DNA of 64,000 nucleotides from Branchiostoma floridae (GCF_000003815.2 NC_049987.1:21216187-21280186), one strand, 5' to 3'. Counted from the first letter of the stretch, positions 32,260 to 46,700 are shown. Made by a program: numbers and translations. Notes: generated by a model not told the origin, from the letters alone.

Positions 32260-32490
32260 CTGGTGATATAGCCTAGGGGGTAGAATGTTCACCTTGTCTA
32301 GAACCCTGGTCGGGTCATGCCAAAGACTTGGGAAGAAAATTGGTACAGACCAGCTGGTACAGACTGCTTTCTCTGATTAACACACACCACTTAATACTGG
32401 ACTAGCCCCCTGCTGTAGTGGTCTGTGTGGCCAAAGGGCCATAGAAACAGAGATGGGCACTGCCCAAATGTATCAAAAGGTGTAGGAAGG
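32260..32490 (+). mobile_element. tRNA-derived SINE-like repeat, copy 1
   Basis: The head contains TAGCCTAGGGGG, which fits the RNA polymerase III box A consensus, with a box-B-like stretch about 30 bases later. The body (GACTAGCCCCCTGCTGTAGT onwards) is repeated in reverse at 48421-48575. Confidence 0.55.
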
Positions 32491-34578
32491 ATTTTTACCG
32501 AAGGTTGACGCTGGTTTTATTCAGATCTGCAATTTGAACTCCAAGTCACTGGTAAACCAAAGTTGTGGAGCTGTGCCAAATCCAGCAGACAATGGTCTTA
32601 TTAAGGCCACAGCAAGTAAATTTATGGATGACATCAGCACACTCATTAATTTTCGTCTGATTTCAGAAAAAATAAATTTCTTGTTCGGAGGTGGTCAACA
32701 TGAGGAGAAAGTACCAAAATGAGCAAACATGTTGTGTTGATATAGCCTTATGATTGTACTGTCTTGTAGAACTGGTTGGATAGTTGCAAGTGGCACCACT
32801 ATGGAAGTCATATGAGTGTAGTTGCCAGTCTACGTACTAGTGTCACTATTATTAACACAGTGGTTCACTTTGAATACAGGGATGGGTGACTTGTTGGCTG
32901 TGGTACCATGTTTTGTCACTTCAATTCTTAGAACAACGTTTCTGGTGTCTATTTTGAAAATTTAGCCATCTTCTTGTTTTTTGCCCTATCTCATTATATT
33001 TGCAATCTGCAGAGGATGTCATCCATAAAATTTAGTTGCTGTGGCCAAAGGCATTTGGCTTACAAGTTACAGCAGATCTGTTAGCACAGACGAGGAGGCA
33101 TGTTTTTCTGTAAGACCTTCAAGTTGCTAGTAAAACCAAAGTTATGGAGCATTGCCAACTCTGGTGGGTAACAAGTGTAATTAAAGCATTATCGGCTTAC
33201 ACCGTAGTCTGGTAGCATGGTCGGCAAGGCGGCACACTTTGATTCCCTTTTGCTGAGGAAGATTAGACGGGTCAAGAACCTAAAGCTTTCAGTCAGCGAT
33301 GCAGTTACTGTAATGCTTCAGTGTGAGGCTCAGATAATCCCCCATGATCTTAGGACAAACTTGTTTTCACTTTCCTCGGGGGGGGGGGGGGGGGGGTGTT
33401 TTTAGCAACAATTGTTTATTTGTTTATGTGTATATAGGGAGAGTACAAAATGTAGCTCAGAAGACTAGATCCTGTCATAGGTTTAGGCAATCAAGTGCTG
33501 TCTTGTTACTGTTTTGTTTTGTCAGTTGTCTATAATTTTTGCTGCATTGTATTTTGAATTTTGTTGGTGTAGCAACTGCATGATACTGTGCTTTGTCTCA
33601 CCTCACCTGACTTCACCGGTCCCGTGCTTTGTCTAGCATAGTCTTATAAAGTTTGTTCATTTCATACAGAGATGGCCATTCTTTTATTTGACATGCTCAC
33701 TCATTTGATCTTGCATGACCCTCCTTTTCTCCAAGAGATACTTGCCTCAAGTCAGTTGGAAGGATATCAAAACCTAGGATCAACAGTGCAAGAAAACAAC
33801 ATCTTAAGCCTACCCAGGAGTGCCCCACGGGTGGCCATGTCTTAAAGTATCAACTTCAGAATCCGTCAGAAAGTAAAGTACTAGAGGGACTGTTTCAAAT
33901 GTTCGTTATCCTGACCCACATTCTGAATGAAAACTTTCTCTTCATGTAGTTCTATGTCCTGGTGTCCTCATTGGATGCCTGTGGAAGTCAGATGGAGGTT
34001 TTGAAAAATGATTTGGTTGTTTGGAAGGACTTAAAAAATTGAGAAAGGATTGATTTAAGCCATATTAAATCAATAGTAATTATGTTCATTTGTTTTCCCA
34101 TTCATTTGTTTGTTTTTCCATGACCAAGATGAAAATATAACCCTGGCAAGACATTACACTTACTATATGTATATCCAATCCATGAAACTATAACTATATC
34201 ATAATCTTTTTGCCATTTTCATGCCTACCATCACTTCTGGTTCATCTGTGATATCTGATGGATAGTTTACAGTTAGGCAAACTTAGAATTGAATCAGAGA
34301 CAAGCAGATGCAAAAGAAACATTACTTGAAAGGTTGTCAGGACTTTATTTACAGAACGTCTGGCTACAAGTTGAACCTTGCATGTGACAGACACAAATCT
34401 TGTCAAACAGATGCCAGGAGAATCGGCAATAAGTCTAGCTTTGTATCTGTGCAAATGGTTGTCATGGTTACGGAACGTTAATGGTGATATTTCATCGGTA
34501 GTGTGCCAGCTCGGTAACGGACAGAACAACAGTCAGTGCACAACACTTCACGTCATCAACATTTTATAAGAATGAAGG

Positions 34579-34948
34579 CAGGGTTGGACAAGTCCACTAG
34601 CCCTATTGTCCAGGGCAAGGACGTTACGTCCTTGTCCAGGGCAAGTGAATGTGATGATCGGGCAAGTGCTTGTCCTACTCCACTTGCCCGATCGGGCAAG
34701 CAAGATTTTTCCATTGAGTGAGATTTTTATACACTTGTGACAATACTCTTTACAGTCATGACATCAAGCAATGATGGTCAACATAGAAAAATAGAGGCAA
34801 TAATAATTATATTCCATTACTGAAAATGAAAACGCATCTAAAGGTGACATTTGAATTTTGGGCAAGTGAAAAATTGGTTCGGGCAAGTAATTTTTTTATG
34901 TGCTTGCCTGATAGGACAAGTGAATTCTAGAAAACTTGTCCAACCCTG
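34579..34948. mobile_element. Inverted-repeat element, ends CAGGGTTGGACAAGT, probable hAT-type MITE
   Basis: 370 bases from CAGGGTTGGACAAGT to ACTTGTCCAACCCTG, a perfect 15-base inverted repeat. The interior is full of GGGCAAGTG/CACTTGCCC units. Near the left end is a hairpin (CAAGGACGT / ACGTCCTTG at 34616-34634). A TGAAGG near both ends is offset, so an 8-bp duplication is not certain. Confidence 0.85.
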
Positions 34949-35620
34949 TGAAGGTGAACTCTGTTTGGTCAATATCCAAAATGAATGCAGTAACCAGAGC
35001 AATGAAGAATGATCACAGTTCATGATTGGTTACTATGATTATTATACAGTAGTGCTATGTTAGGATTCAGATATGTTGGTACAACATGTTACAACAGAAA
35101 TACACAATACATTACATGTAAGAGCCAAACATACATGTTATCTTTATGCATGTTTAGGTAATGTAGAATGATGAACATATCACAGTTTGCTTAATGTTTA
35201 ATTATTCAAAACAGCAGTATCACCATTCTACTAATGGTCTCGCTTGCTAGTCTAAAGATACAGCCTTTAGCAGAGATAGGTGCTGAATATTGGACAATAG
35301 GGCAACTTGTTACTTTTGACAAAGTTTTGAAAATCTGTTATTTTAGCAACCCTGCAACAATGTGTCAGTTGCCCTATTTTCCTAAAATCCTGTGCACCTA
35401 TCCCATGGCCGATGTATATGAAACATGTAACTGTATGTACAGTGTTCTGAGTACTGTATATGTACCCTACGTTTTGTACAGGATATCTGTAACATTTGTG
35501 CTGGTGGTATAAGAAGGTACCTTACGATATATACATACACCTCTTCTTTCTAAGTCTACACAGTACTCTTGCTAGTTAGGTTTTACTTCGTCCAAGCTGC
35601 GTCTCTTTTTTTTCTTTTAA

Positions 35621-36561
35621 CCCTCATCCGACCGTTACATTTTTACGACGAATCTGACCGTATGGGGTCATTTTTGACCCCATTTTGTTTTGCTCATAGA
35701 CATATTTCTGCTGGCTTATTTTGTCATTTCTATGTATTTACTGTTTCACTAACCTATGAAAAATATTTTGACAAGTTTTGGTGTCAGTAGTTATTACTCA
35801 TTATCATAATTTATGCAGAAAATGAGGAAAACCCACATTTGCTCTGGAAATCTACCATACTAAACTTACTTAAACAATGTTTTGTTTTATCAATTTCTAA
35901 ACAATAATTGTGGTGATGCAATAATGCTGATAGCATAATAATGTTATTTAACAAGAAAAAATACAATGTTTGTGAAAAGTAACGAATTTATTACTTAATT
36001 ATGCACCATATTCCGCCATCTAAACACATACATACAATAACTCTTGTCTATTTTCCCGCAAAGATCTTTCATGTAGGTTCCTTCTGCACATTCTGTCCAT
36101 ATATTGTTTTTTAATTAATTAGAAACATTTTCACTTTCATTAGCATAGGTAATTAGTGTGTATTATCATAATTTATGCAGAATGTCGAAAAACTGTGTTT
36201 TACACTAAAATACTAAATTTCTTTCAAAATATTCGGTGTTTACTCATCTAAGCAACTATAACCTGTTGCTGCAATAGCAATAATGAGGAATGCCTGTAAT
36301 TCTATTGAAATATCTTGATATTTATGTAATTAATGATTCATAATTGGCTGGGGTCATTTTTGACCCCACCGAACAAGACACAAACTTTCAAGTATAGCTT
36401 ATACAATAATGGGCAAAACTCGGCGAAAAATTGGTAGATGTTGTAAGACATGTATACAAACAAATTCATGAAAGGAATTTTTTCTCTGATGAAAAATGTT
36501 GCTGTGGCAGATTAAAATATACGCCTGGGGTCAAAAATGACCCCATACGGTCGGATGAGGG
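35621..36561. mobile_element. piggyBac-type non-autonomous element in a TTAA site
   Basis: 941 bases flanked by TTAA (35617-35620 and 36562-36565). The 15-base terminal inverted repeat CCCTCATCCGACCGT / ACGGTCGGATGAGGG is perfect. A palindrome of the form GGGGTCATTTTTGACCCC recurs near both ends and again inside (about 35674, 36354, 36529). No transposase frame is present. TTAA duplication plus CCCT-type ends fit piggyBac. Confidence 0.93.
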
Positions 36562-36903
36562 TTAAGAAACATCTGCGATCAGCATATCTCTGAGAACAAA
36601 AAGACAGTCTTGAAACACTTTTCAGTGTTCTTAATACTGTAATGTTAAGGCAGTGTGTTCTTTCTGTTTTTCCACAGTCAGGGAATGGAGGATTTGATGG
36701 CAGTGATATCCTTTGGTGTCCTTTTTTGTAGGTGGTGACGGGCAGCTTGATATGTTAGACACACTAATAAGAAAACAGACTGGTCGTTGATAAATCATTT
36801 TTTTTTGTTTCTTGTTGTCGTGTGTCAATCAAAATGGTCCATAGATTAATCAAGTATTAGCAAAATTTCTGTATGCTGTTAATATTTTTTTGGTGTTTTT
36901 CCC

Positions 36904-37757
36904 CTATTGTGGAGGTGGTTGTGGCGGCTGGGGCAGCCAGCCGACGAACACTGGTTGGTACGGACTGACGGGCGGGCCGCTGGCATAGTGTGGGGGCGGG
37001 GGTGGGGGTGGGGGCGGGGCAGGCATGGGGTAACCATAGGAACGGGGCGGCAGGTAGGCAAATATCGGCATCACTGGACCCGGCGAAGGACTGCTGGTTG
37101 CCATGGCGGCAGATGCCGTTGCCCTGGCGACGGTTGACGTTGCCATGGCAACTGTGAGGGGCGTGACGTTTGCGAGGGACATGGTGCTGTTGGGGGTGGT
37201 GCAGGGAGGGGTTAGCCTGTGCTGCATACTGAGCTGCACCCCCGGCGAGTTAGGCATGCTGACAGCCTGCTGCTGCTGCATGGACATCTGCACCCCCGGC
37301 GAACTGGGAAGCTTCGCCGGAGAAAAGCTGTGGACCACCCTCGGGGAGTTCGGGTACGTTGTTGGTGTGGGCTGCTGTGCGCTCGTGGGCATGGCGAGCT
37401 CCGATCTGGACGCCGTCGGCTGGCTGGGAGACTGCATCGTGTGCGGGGACGGGGGGAGGGGCAAGTCCACGGCATGTCTGGGCGGTGTCATGAGGCGTTG
37501 GGGCGGGGCTGAATCGAAGGTGGGGTGCGGGAGGTGTGTCTGAAGGACTCGGTGCACGTCGAGAGACATCTGCGAGTTCCTGAGGTGGGAGCGGAGACTG
37601 ACGACCAGCTCGCTGTCCTCAGGCATGTGCTCCTCGTGTAAGAGGTACTGCAGGGCTTCGTACGCGCACTCCGAGAAACCGGCGAGAACCGCGTCCGTCG
37701 CTGTGAAGATGACTCCCCTGGCTGGAGGGGCTGACGTCTGCTGCGGGCAGTTCTCAT
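36904..37757 (-). CDS. Exon 4: Orange domain and proline-rich tail
   Basis: 284 codons. The Orange domain occupies roughly the first 60 residues (RGVIFTATDAVLAGF, then CAYEALQYL and VVSLRSHLRN). The rest is low complexity: PNSPGVQ-type repeats (SSPGVQMSM, NSPGVQLSM), a VARATASAAMATS stretch and a run of ten prolines, ending PPQPPPQ. It is GC-rich, and spurious long frames appear on the plus strand for that reason. Confidence 0.88.
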
Positions 37758-40700
37758 CTGGAGAGGCAAAGAGAAAATTTGTATTACAACAAGGCAAAGC
37801 TTTTTCGATAGCTGAAATTTTTCATTTCATTTCATTTATTACGAAACCTTTTAGGCCAATAGGGCTAACCTTCCAAGGTCCACAACATTACTAAACTACA
37901 TACATCTTTAAAAAATATTGCAATAGGTAGGGTCGTGTGGCGCAACTGCGGGATGTTTGGTGCAAAGTCTGTCACCGATCTTGTGCCCTTGGGAAATGGA
38001 CTTTCCTCACTTTACTGACAGTTGGAGATGAATTATCTTTGGTTGGGCATGTGAAATGGAGGTCCCATGTTTGAGGAGAGCCAGGCCTCAAGCAGGTTAA
38101 AGAACCCACCACATTTAAGAATAAGAGTAGAGGTCCTTCCCAGTGTGAGTGGATCAAACCTTACAGTCAAGGTATAGGCTACAGAATCTTCAGCAAAAGA
38201 ATCCTCTTCTTTCTTATGAATTCACCTCAAAAGAAAGAATGTAGCAGCGCTACAGCCCAAGTTTTTTGCTAAGCACACTGAGCCAAACCCATGCATACTC
38301 CTGTCGACAACTTTGACATGCTTTCCCCATACATACTGTAGGACTGATGACTAAAATTCCAAGTGTAAGGTTCAGAATAACCACCCACACAATGACCCAC
38401 CCACCCAGTACAGCACCACCCACGTACCCACCCCACACCTTCTGTGCTAACAAGCGATTGCGGAATCCAAAAGAACAGCGGAGAAAGAGTCAACTTAATT
38501 CCTTGATGACAATGCGCCAGTGCTAGGAACAAGTGTGGGTCCAAAGGCCTTAACACGAGTGCTTGTGTGAAGAGGTTAAAGGCCAAGAGGTTTAAGAAAA
38601 AAAGGTATTTAAAGTAGCTTTTTGACAAATTAGAGCCTTTGTTCGTTGTTTGGTCCTGTAACTAGGCAGTAAGGATGTTATTGAGCTATGTCAATTACAT
38701 TTTCCAGTTCAGTTACTCCGCCTTTAGCAGAGTAAACCGGGCTGTTAAAAAACTGGACTAAAAGTCTGTAAAAATGATTGAGAATATTTACAGTATTGTG
38801 TCTTTAGCAGCTAATAGCATAGGCCATCTTTCTGTCCATCTGAGCTGACTTTCAGTTTATTTCAGTTTTAATAGTTAAATGTTATCATTATTCAGTACAG
38901 GCTTGAAGAGTTTGGCTCTGGTATATTGCCAACGAGACTACAGTAATGCAATTTCCTAATGAGATTTACCGAAGAAAAGTCCCATTAGAAGTCTAGTACA
39001 TAGTCTATATGGACCCAACGAAAGCTTAAAGGCCATGCATTTTAGGTTAGACTCATCTGAGGTATTGCAAGTCTCTTTAGTACCAGTATTGCTATTGACT
39101 GTAAGCTTTTGAACCCAAAGAGTTTGGCATATTTGCACTGTATACTGGAAACCATACATGGCACGTGACCTAACAGGCCGTGACATTTAAGAGTACTAGC
39201 TCTAAGTTGATAGATCTGCGTTTTTGTTTTTCTTCTTTTTGTGGCACGAAAAACAAATAACGTAATAAGTTTGGCAGCAGCCATCCATCTCAGCTGCATC
39301 CATCACTCTGCAGCACAAAGACGAAATTGTCTCGATAAAGATGAAACAGCGGCTAGCAATGCAGGTGTGCGTTTCTGTCAAAGGGCTTCCTGTGTTTGCT
39401 TAGTGTATCCTTCCAATGTTGGTGATCGGCTGCTTTTTGTGGGTTGGTGTACCATGTTAAATACACAAACAAAAACTTATAACTCTCACTCCGGTTGTGT
39501 TGTGGCACAAAGGACGATTGGTTCAGATTCTGGGCTACGTGACGAGGCTTTGTTGCTAAACCATCAAGTTTTCGTCAGCTATTGTGAGGACCATAAAGCC
39601 GAGGAACTGAGATACTTGAACGGAGATCCGCTTTTCATAAACTGGTCAATGGTTTGTGTGGCAGGGTGAAGTACAGTCTGTAATGGTCTGGTATTAAAGG
39701 TCTAAGTGAACTGCTTGAAGAAAGACTGTAAGACCGTAGAAAGTTTTTATTCCTTATACTTGATGTGTCTATTTGTCTTTTTTTTTTTTCATAGTACAAA
39801 AATTTGAGATCAAACCAAAAACCCTGCACTCATTGACACCAAATTAGTTTGGAAACCTTCCATGTAAACACATTTAGAAGATACACAATTTAGATAAAGA
39901 GCAATTTTATCACCCATCTTATCCTGAAAATCCCCTAATCCCCCATTATCGCCTGTACACGTACCTAGGATAATAAGAGTTAATTCCTTTCACACCTTTA
40001 CCTTTACATGAGCGGGACATTTTAATGTCAGTGCCGGACAAACATATCTTACCAGAGTAGCAAAAGGAGACGAATTCCTTCATTTTTTACACACCGTTGC
40101 ACCTAAACCTCCTGAAGATATCCTCCAGGAATCCAGCTTTGCTTCATTGCCCTGGTTAGTTAAATTGCAATGTATGGTTGATGAAGTTATGTTTGAGAGC
40201 AACTCCCCTCAGGCATGTCAGGGCCCAATCAAAGGCTATCTCCTAATTACTCTTCCTTTAACCTAGTTTAGTTAACAGAAAAATATTTCCCCCACTGCCC
40301 TCATTTCAACCTTACAGTCAGGACTGCTCAAGATATATAAAGAATCATAAAATCTGGTTTATATGCCAACAGGTGGTCTCTATAGACAGGATCCTTTAAT
40401 GCTTGTGTCAATGGGAAAAATTATCTAAGGGTCACCACCAAGAAAAAGTGGTCACATTGGTCATGTATAGAGGTGGTCACTTGTGCAAACTTGACTGTAT
40501 TCAGAGTATTGCTAATATAAGGTGATTGCCACCAATTTTTCCCTTCTTTGATAATGTCTTGTGAGTTGACTAGAACCGACTTTCCTGTGACCAGTAAATT
40601 GGAGTTGTCTGGAAGTGCCACAGAACAATCTACATAGTATTACCAAGAAGCCCTTGGCACTAAAGATTATGATCTCTCAGCATTTGTGTGATTAATCCTC

Positions 40701-43700
40701 ACCTGAAGGAGCTGATGATTAAAAGCTGGAGTGATTATCTCGTGGGTTTAATGAGGAGACTGTTAAGAGTTGTAGATAAGAGATAAGACACATTCGGCCC
40801 ATCTGTTGTTTCTGACATGGAGTAATTGTGCCTCTTACAACTTGTCTGTCTCTGTTTACTAATCTCCAAGCAGATATAGGGTACAGGTCAGTATTTTCAT
40901 GCATGCGTTTGAGGCTTCCCTATTGGTCAGTGTTTTCCTAGCTTCCCCTGAAAAGATGTACTAAATGCCACAAAAATGTGAAACACTGAGACTGAGCATT
41001 TACACACCTACATGTTAATGCGTATAGCTTCTACCAGGCCTTTTAAGTCGCTATGACTAAAGTATGAGTATATATGGCCTCTGTTTGTCAATATTGGCCA
41101 TTATGGTAAAGCCCTAATTCACAACAGCCCTGCAGCTTTGGCTTTATAGCTGTATATGGCTAAATTATCCTATACTTAAATGACAGTCGCTGTCACATAA
41201 GTCACATAATGTTATGAATATGAATGAATACACACATAGGTTTATGAGCACTTAGGCAAAATTGTAATCGGCCAGAAAAGTGAGTCCACGGTATATCCAC
41301 AGACCAATGAAACCCTAGGCTGGCCAAACTCCCATTGCAAATTATTCTCCCTATAGGCAGTATAGTTATTCTAGTAGAGACTAACATGTGCACATCTTGT
41401 TCATATACACACTACCAGTAAGCGCTCTTAATAGCTTGGCCCAGAATCGCCTCAAGTTAAAAGCTCCCTGACTATTATTCCACCTGTGCTGCTTTTCTTG
41501 TCCGTTTGTTTGTTTATTTGGTACTGCAATACCTCGACACGTGTTTGTCTAAGGCAGCGTTACACTTAGACACAAGGAACGCTGTTTCTCTCGATGACAA
41601 CTTTGTGCCCATGCCATAATCCTAATGTCCTGCTGTTAAATATAGACTGCCTGAGGAAAAATGCTCCCAGGGTTCTATAAGTATTGGGCCATTGTGCAAT
41701 TATTTGTGACCACCATTGTGAAAACCATTGCACTTGTTTTAAACTAGACTGGGGTGGTACTTTGCTATCATCTACGACAAGTGTGAAATAATGTCAGATA
41801 GAATGTGAAATATGTCGTTATAACCCTCCATGCAAAGTGACAGAGAATCCTCCAAATTACACGTGGCCAAAAAATATTAGGTATGTCCCCCTATGGGTAC
41901 CCTCATAGAATGCCAACTTTTTTCGTTACATTTTCAAAATCTCCTCACTGTAGATGGGCGATGACCCCTGTCCACAACATCCCCCTGATTGATCAGTTTG
42001 CTATACCTGTATCTTGCCATAGATATTACGCTAAGATAACTTCTGACTAGAACCCTGGTGTCTGTTCACAGGTAATTTTGGGATTAGCTCCAGGCTTAAT
42101 TCCACCAAAAGTTAAGAGAAAGGCTATTTTGACCATTGAAAAATACATTAAACATCATCATCAAATCATTAAACAGTAGGGAGTAAATGCGATGCCCAAG
42201 GCAAGGGTCTCCCATTTTACTATTACTACCTGTCAATAGGTCATTTAACTCCTAAGCAGTCAAGATTCTGAATACTTCAACTTTTCAGCAAATTTTGGTG
42301 ATTTTCTACTATTCTCAACAATAAAGACACCACCTTATTGTGGATATATATTTTCGGATTGACGAGTTCAACCAATGCCAGGAACAACCAGCCATTGTGT
42401 CCTCAAAGCTAAACTGCTGCCATAATATCCTGGTTACGATTTCTGTTTGACAAAACGGCCTCAATATCCTGGTTACGGTTTCTGTTTGACAAAACGTCAA
42501 AGGAATCCTTTGCGTTACAACGTCCTCCTGACCTTGAACTAAGTCATCCTAAGACGTCTTAGCTTAAATGTCTTGCCTTAAGCCTCCATAGCTGGGATAA
42601 AGCTTTGCCTCATGATGCTGGTACTACAGAGCTGATCACAGGGAGGCACCTCCTGTGCTGTAACCAGGCCCTTTGTTTGCCACAAGACTTTGACAAAAGT
42701 TAAGAGGATTTCCGCAGAAGATTGCAGTACTGGAAACCGAAACGTGTAAATCAAATATCTGCAAATGGCGATGACTGCGACGTAGATAACAATAATTTGG
42801 GCTTACTGTTTCTCCCTATATCAGAAAAACAAAAGTTAACAAAAGTTTAGAGGATTTCCGCAAGAGATTGCAGTACTGGAAACCGAAACGTGTAAATCAA
42901 ATATCTGCAATTAGTGGCCCTTATTGCGATGACTGGGATGTAGATAACAGTAATTTTGGCTTATTGTTGCTCCCCATATCCGTGCCAGGAAGAGTCTTGC
43001 CAGTGCACAGTCACGTAATCTTTTGTGTAACTCACAAACTTAGCTAGTTACATAATGTATTAAATACCTGCTGCCTAAGCCCTGCATACCTAATTCCTGG
43101 AATCACTTTGAAGTACTATAAGAATAGTGATAACCTGGGCTTGGGACACGTAGGCAGTAGGGAAAAATTATGCCCTTGAATATGACCGATCATTTACTTA
43201 CAACGGATTGATGATTGTGATATAACTAGCTTCAAGCTGTGCTTTTTGTTGTGTTGAAACCAGTATCCCAAAGCTTTCAAATTCTTCAAGCAAAATCTGT
43301 TCACTTTGTATCTTTTTATTGTGTTAGATTTCCACCAGTTTCATTGCTTCTGAGTTTGCCTATTACTTCTTATAGCTGATTCAGAGCTCTGCCTTTTGTT
43401 GAGTTGAAGCTGGTATCCCTTGGTAAGTACTGGTGATGATACACCAGAAATCCTCTTTCTTCCAGTCGATCTGATGCTGAGTCATCTCTGCCTGGTTATG
43501 TAAAGGTCAGTTGAAGTGGAAGAAAAGTTTCAACAAGGCTCAGGCCTTATTCATCCCTCTCTGTAGATTATTAGGACTGATAACATCTTATTACATGTAT
43601 TGTAAAGGCTGAAGTCTTCGGTCACTGGCACTTGTAGGATTTGAGTTAATCTTAGGATCAAACTCTACTAGCCCCCCATTCTTGCTTGACTTCATAAGTC

Positions 43701-46700
43701 TTACTTTCTCCAGATCTCACTTAAATCTTACTTATAGGCTTTATGCCATCCGATCGGTCAGTGACTTTTCAGGGGAATTTTCAAGGTCATCTATGAAGTA
43801 TGAGGCTCAAATTCTTCTCTTCTCATTTTTGCTTAATTTCTTCTTAATTCCTCCAAATCTTTTCATCAGAAATCATGGCTGTTTTCAACAAAATGTATTA
43901 AAACTCTTTGAAGTTCATCTACATTTCTGATGAGTGGTTAAATTTGCCAGATTTTTAAGTGGTTTGGAGTTTGTTTTTGTTTTTTACTTTTAAGTCTCTC
44001 ATGCTCTTGACTGGTTAGAAATGCAGGTTAGCCATAAAGTTCTTTGAAACAATAGAAAATTGCTTTATTCAGCTTGTAAAAGGAAAAAATCATCAGACTC
44101 TACACCAGCCGTCTGTAACATTTCAGCTGAGGTTAGTTTCCAGACACCAAGTCTAATCGGTCATTTGTATTTAGTTTTCTCGTGCAAGGAGGAAATTACA
44201 GGTCTGAGACTGATGTACAGTGCTGTTCTTGGTATAATTAAGGTGCGATCAGGGTTCCGGCCAGATTTACAAGTAAAAGTAGTGTTTTCCACCTTAGCGT
44301 AAACAGTATAATGGTACCTGTGAAGGCTGGAAATTGCTTTTAGTGGGATAAGGTGCATGACTGTGCAGATGTTCTTGTTGTTGCTTCATGCACATCCTCA
44401 GGCAGGACTAGAGTTCAAAGATTTTCTTCAAATCCTTTGTTTATGTAAAAATGAGGAAAACTTTTACGAAGAAATACACACTTGCATATTAGATATAAAC
44501 ATGATTATGATCCCATTAAAGGCTACAAAGTACTAAGTCTTCTAGTTGAAGAAGATTATGAAACTTTAAATATTTGTGCTTGTGGTAACTATGTTTCTAG
44601 TGCAATTTGTGTGTTTATAGATTTATTTTAAGATTTACTTCTGATTTGAATGATATTACAAAATTTGATAATGACAGTATGAAGCTCTGGCATCCAGATC
44701 AAAGCTTTCATCAAAAGTCATAAATTTGTTTTATAAAAAAGAGCAATGCTCTTCCACATCAGTGGTTCTGAATTACGTCCGGACCACGCTATCCTTTTCA
44801 GGCTTTTGAAGTTTTTATGTTGTTGCCTGTCGGGCACATGTAAGGGTAGAGGAATTGGTGATTTCTGCAACAAAGGGCTGTTATTATTCCAACTGCCCAT
44901 TGTTGTGTTGTGCCTGCCTTCCCAGAATTTACATTTCTCTTTCGGAGGCTATTGTTCCAGTGAACACCTTGGGTCTGAATGCAGCTCTCGAGCAGATGTA
45001 CACTTTAGCAGTCAGGCAAAGGCAAGGAAATCCACTGTTCTGCGTCACTTTTTACAGTCAAGGTTGCAAGAATTTAGACAAATTTTTTGCTGCAGGGTGC
45101 CCACTTGGTGATACTGTACATGTAGGTCTAAGGAGGGGCTGAAAACAAGCAAATTTTGTTGCATCTAATCAAAATTACCTGGATTTGAAAATTGATAATG
45201 TGATGCTGAGATGATGTACATAATAAAATATTATATACGTTTAAGCAAGGAGGTTAAAACTCAGCTCAAAACAAGCAAATTTGTTCAATTTAAGCAGAAT
45301 TATATAGTTTGTAATTATTGACAAGGTGGTACTGAGAGGATGACAACTGAAGGTACCATTTGTTTGTTGCTTAGGGCAAGGACGTTTAATTATAATATAT
45401 AACGTCCTTGCTTAGGGAAAGTGCTACAAAGTAGTAGAAGTAGCTATAAGTATCCAATATTTTGTTATACTGCTGCAGAGTTCCCTGACACGAGTTGGCA
45501 GCAGTCAGCTAGTCTTCACACCACATTTCCAGGCAGCACTGTCCAACTGATCCACGCCAAGGAGGTCAACTATGGGATAATTTATCCAAAAGAACCCGTG
45601 TGGAGGAATGCTCCGGTAAACGGACTTGGTTCTGCCCCCTTTGACTCCCCTCAGCTGCCAGCACAGCTCTGACCAAAACGGCGGCCAACAATGGCCACGA
45701 CAGGCCTAGCGTGTGTGCCTTTGTCCGGCCATTTCTCCAGCCAACCGTGGCGAACTTTCCTGACAGAACCCCGATCTGCATACAGCCTCCACCAAAGGAG
45801 ACCCTGAATCTTCCACAAAAGGGTCTTGACCTCAGGGCACTACCCATCCATCTGGGAAATGTGCCATTTTCTGGCTCTGCTGAGCGCTTTGAAATCCTAA
45901 ACTCGGAGAGGTGCGCTGAAAGGGTTTAAAACCCTCCCCATGCGTCTCTGTCAGTGTGCGGCTATGCACCTTTCTGCCACCTCGTTTGCAAGGAGCCCTT
46001 TAACATTGCCCCGTAATCTGTGTCGGGGGCTTTAACTTTGGGTGATCTAAAAGGAAAATGGTCTGCTTTACTATGACAACTGAGGCGCAAGAGAGATTTA
46101 GATCAAGAATTTCAACGCTATTTATTTCAAGGCCATTATGAAGAAAGCCAGGTGCAAGCTGCAATAGGAGTAACTCTTACAGTGATGTAGACAGGGGGTG
46201 GTCAGATTCAGAACCCTTTCTTCATTTGCCCCAAGGGAGTCATTTGACCTGGTCTGAGTTTAAATCTAAGTTTTGCATCATCCAGATGTTGGTATAACAA
46301 AGTTCCGACCAATGTCATGTCAATATTCTTGTCTATGCAGGTCAGAATACATCACTTTTGGAAATCTTGCAGATTCCATGGATCCAAAACAGTTATCCCT
46401 GGGTTCAATCATATGGTATTTGAATATACACTATTTTATGGCCTTACATGTACATCAGCTAGGGATGAAATAAAAGTAACTGTACATTGCAATATTACAG
46501 CATACTACCAGTACCAAGATCTACTCTAAACCTTTTCTCACAGAATGAAAAGTTTTCTCATCTCTTAAATGTTCATCGAGTTTAATTGTGTCAAATCACT
46601 ACATGGACATTATTGGGGTAACTTAGCAAGACCTATATTGTCTTAAGAATTAAGGAAGATGGTACATTTTTATCTAGAAAATTTGTAACAACTGCTATGA

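Larger units (their letters stand above)
26350..36903. other. Intergenic region between convergent CEP97 and bHLH-Orange genes
   Basis: No convincing coding exon seen on either strand. The stretch contains MITEs at 27200, 28632 and 30471, a SINE at 32260, an inverted-repeat element at 34579 and a piggyBac-type element at 35621. A 20-base poly-G run lies near 33378. The remainder is AT-rich unique-looking sequence. CEP97 3' UTR ends somewhere after 26350; AATAAA at about 27377 lies inside a MITE. Confidence 0.75.

Noticed and set aside
36907-37769. Long plus-strand and alternate-frame ORFs
   Set aside because: Shadows of the GC-rich bHLH-Orange exon 4 on the minus strand.
39241-39669. 142-codon plus-strand ORF
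   Set aside because: No recognisable domain, no splice context, composition like the surrounding intron; treated as chance.
45421-45929. Overlapping ORFs in the GC-rich patch
   Set aside because: No domain, no splice signals in phase; kept only as a possible regulatory patch.
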